64,000 nucleotides of DNA, from positions 62,001-126,000 of the forward strand of contig JAXGGA010001662.1 of assembly GCA_038373865.1 (NCBI GenBank). Direction: 5' to 3'. Position numbers and translations under genes: made by a program. The notes under the pieces were generated by a model. That model searched no databases. It was not told where the DNA came from and was given only the letters and a program-made list of their open reading frames with translations. Shown piece after piece: positions 51,790-54,700 of the stretch (the stretch's first letter is position 1; every line of letters begins with the position of its first letter). Origin of the DNA: Uloborus plumipes. Its lineage: Eukaryota; Arthropoda; Arachnida; Araneae; Uloboridae.

Positions 51790-54700
51790 TAAAAACATTT
51801 TTAATCCCATAAGCAAGCTGTTATAAAATTTGCCATGAAGATAGACAAATTTCTTTTGAATTCACAGTATTAAAAAAGGGGAAAAAAGCGGGGCTTTTGA
51901 CGCTTAAATAGTTCAAGTTTTAGGCCCTAATAATTATGTTGTATATTAATTCAAAGCACATGTATAATATAATCACTTAAAAGTTTTTGATCTGTTATTG
52001 TTGAAAGAAGTTATCAGATTTGTGTAAATATGGTCGCTCATAAATCAACTGCTTAAAAGTGAAAAATGCGAAAAAAACTGAAGATTTTTTTCATATTTTA
52101 AATAATAATAATGAGTGTTTGAGCAATATACTCATTCAGATAATTGGTTACTTTTTGATGTGCATAAATCAATTTTCACCAAGCAACACATTACATAAAC
52201 AGTTTCATTATGTTGCATTCATATTAATTTGTTGTTTATTGTTTTTTTTATTATTATTATTTGAGTAAATTATGTATTTTTTAAATAGAAAATCAAGTGT
52301 GTCCCTTGTGTGAGCGAAAATTATTTACAAATGGTATGTATTTATCTGGTAAATTCTAAAATAAGCTTGTAATTTATATGTTTGTTCATTACAAATCAAA
52401 CTTCAATATTTATTGGCCTTTGAAGTAAAATGGTCCTGATTCCACATAAGATTTAGTTAGTATTGAACTTCAATTCTTATTTTGATTGATTTAAAAAAAA
52501 AAATTAAAAGAAAAGAACAAACTTCATGTTAATAATGGCTATTTGATAAAGTTTTATTAGAAAAACAACTAAGCAATCTATTCCATTGAATTAAGCATTT
52601 AAAATTGTTGCAGGTAGTCAAAGCAACTTTTTCTAAATGAGATGCGTTTTGACTTCCACTGCAGGTAGAAGACATTACAAATGGCTTTGGTTAGTTCCTA
52701 GAAAAAAATTTTTGACTTAAATAAGTTTAATGTAAGAAACTTGACATGTATTTCCGACCATGCTTTCTCCATTTAAAGACATAATACACGAACATTTTTT
52801 AAATAACCTAATTCAGATATGTGTGTTAAACAACTTGGGGTAGCCCTGGAAAAGTTCAACATTTGGTAAGGGTTAACTGTTTTAAAACTTGTTATATGGA
52901 ATGAGATTAAGAAAACAATATCAATCTCTACTAATAATAAAGCTGAAGGTGGATCTGTCTGTCCTTCTTTCTGTCTGTCACGCGCGTAGCGCCAAAACCG
53001 TTTGGTCGATTTTCATGCCACTTGGCACAAAATTAGTTTGTAGCATGTAGTTTTGCACCTCGAAGCGATTTTTCGAAAATTCCATTTCGTTCTTTTTCTA
53101 TTCGAATTCTTAGCGGAAATTCGATAAAATAGGGAAGAAATATTTCATACACATTTTCAAGTTTTATGTCATTCGAAAGCTTGAAATTTTCTGCACAAAA
53201 TGAAGTTTTTTCGAAGTTTCTACGATCATCAGGAGAGCTGTAACAATTGTTAAAAGCTCCGAGAGAAACTACGCAAAATAGCCAGGGTACCACGCTTGGC
53301 GCGCCTATCACCCATTTAGCGAGAAAAGGGTACCTAAAGCACAGATTAACCAAATATCATTTCAATTGCGATATTGCATCGTTCTTTTTAAAGTGTTTAA
53401 TTTCGGAAAATGTATTGTTTTGTTTTTTAAACTAGGAAAGAAAACTTTCCTCTGCTTTTAAACTTTGGTAAGATTTCTGTTGGTTTCTGTGAGCAACAAA
53501 ATTGTTCTTATTTTCTCTTTTGGCTTATTTTTGTGCTTCTCCCCTTGGGGTTGCATTCGAATGTTCCAAGGGGGTGTTTTACCCCTTTTATGGAGTAAAT
53601 CAGTGTTCATTTCAATGCAGACAAAAGTGATATGAATTGACACGACCACTTGGCGATATATCGCCAAGCTTTTGGTCGCCAAGTATTTGCCGCCAATTTG
53701 GCGACATATCGCCAAGTTGGCAAAAAAATTGTTTTCTTTTTCTTATTTGGATTCAATTTGGCGCTATTGGCGATATTTGCGAAAAATCCACTGAATGACG
53801 TTAAAATCGGCGATATTTAGGGGATGAATCATTGTAAAACTTTTTTTTGCATTGTTTCGTGGCAAACTAGGGATATAAATGTTTGAACTGTTATCTTGCT
53901 CACTCCAAGCACTATTTTAGCACTTAAGGCATCTACTAAGAAATTTACACGTAAAAATAAGTAGCGTGGGGTCCATACCAGATTTTTATATCATACTTTG
54001 AAGGAATTATTGCTGAATTACAACTAAAATAGAGCATTTTTTCTGCTATATCAATTATTTTACAAATGAACTTTTAATTTTATACCACGGGCAAAGCCGT
54101 GCGGGTACCGCTAGTAAATAAATAAAAGATAACTTTGCTGACACTGAATGCAATAGTAATTGAAAGGCTTGGGAGATGAAGAGGTTGTGTAACAAAACCC
54201 AAATTGCAATAAATAAATCTCTAAGTTTTACTGTTGCAGTTGGCACAGTAAAAAGTTTGGCACAGCTTTTTTTTTCTGGTTTGTCGCTAAGTGAGCATAT
54301 GAAGTTGGTCTAATGAGATCTAGTTTTTGGTGTGTACCAAGTTTTATATACTTACCTGTATCCATTGCTTGCCATTGTCCAGCTTGAATTGTCAAAAAAT
54401 GTAACATAGGCCCTTCATCCTCCAAATCCTTCGATTGAGAAAACATAACATTGTTCGGTAAAAAGTAAATTGTACATAATCTTCATTGATGTATTTTAAA
54501 ATAGATTCTCGCACTGGGGGTGATGTTATAATTTTCAACTGCAAACATGTATTTCATGAGGATTGTGTTCCAGTCATGCATTTGCAAAAATGGGTGAGTT
54601 TTTGTGCTTTTTTTCTTTTTTAATATCATTTTCTGGAATTCTCTGATTCAATTAAACGTAAGAATAAATTATGTCTATAAAAGTATTTATAATAAACACC

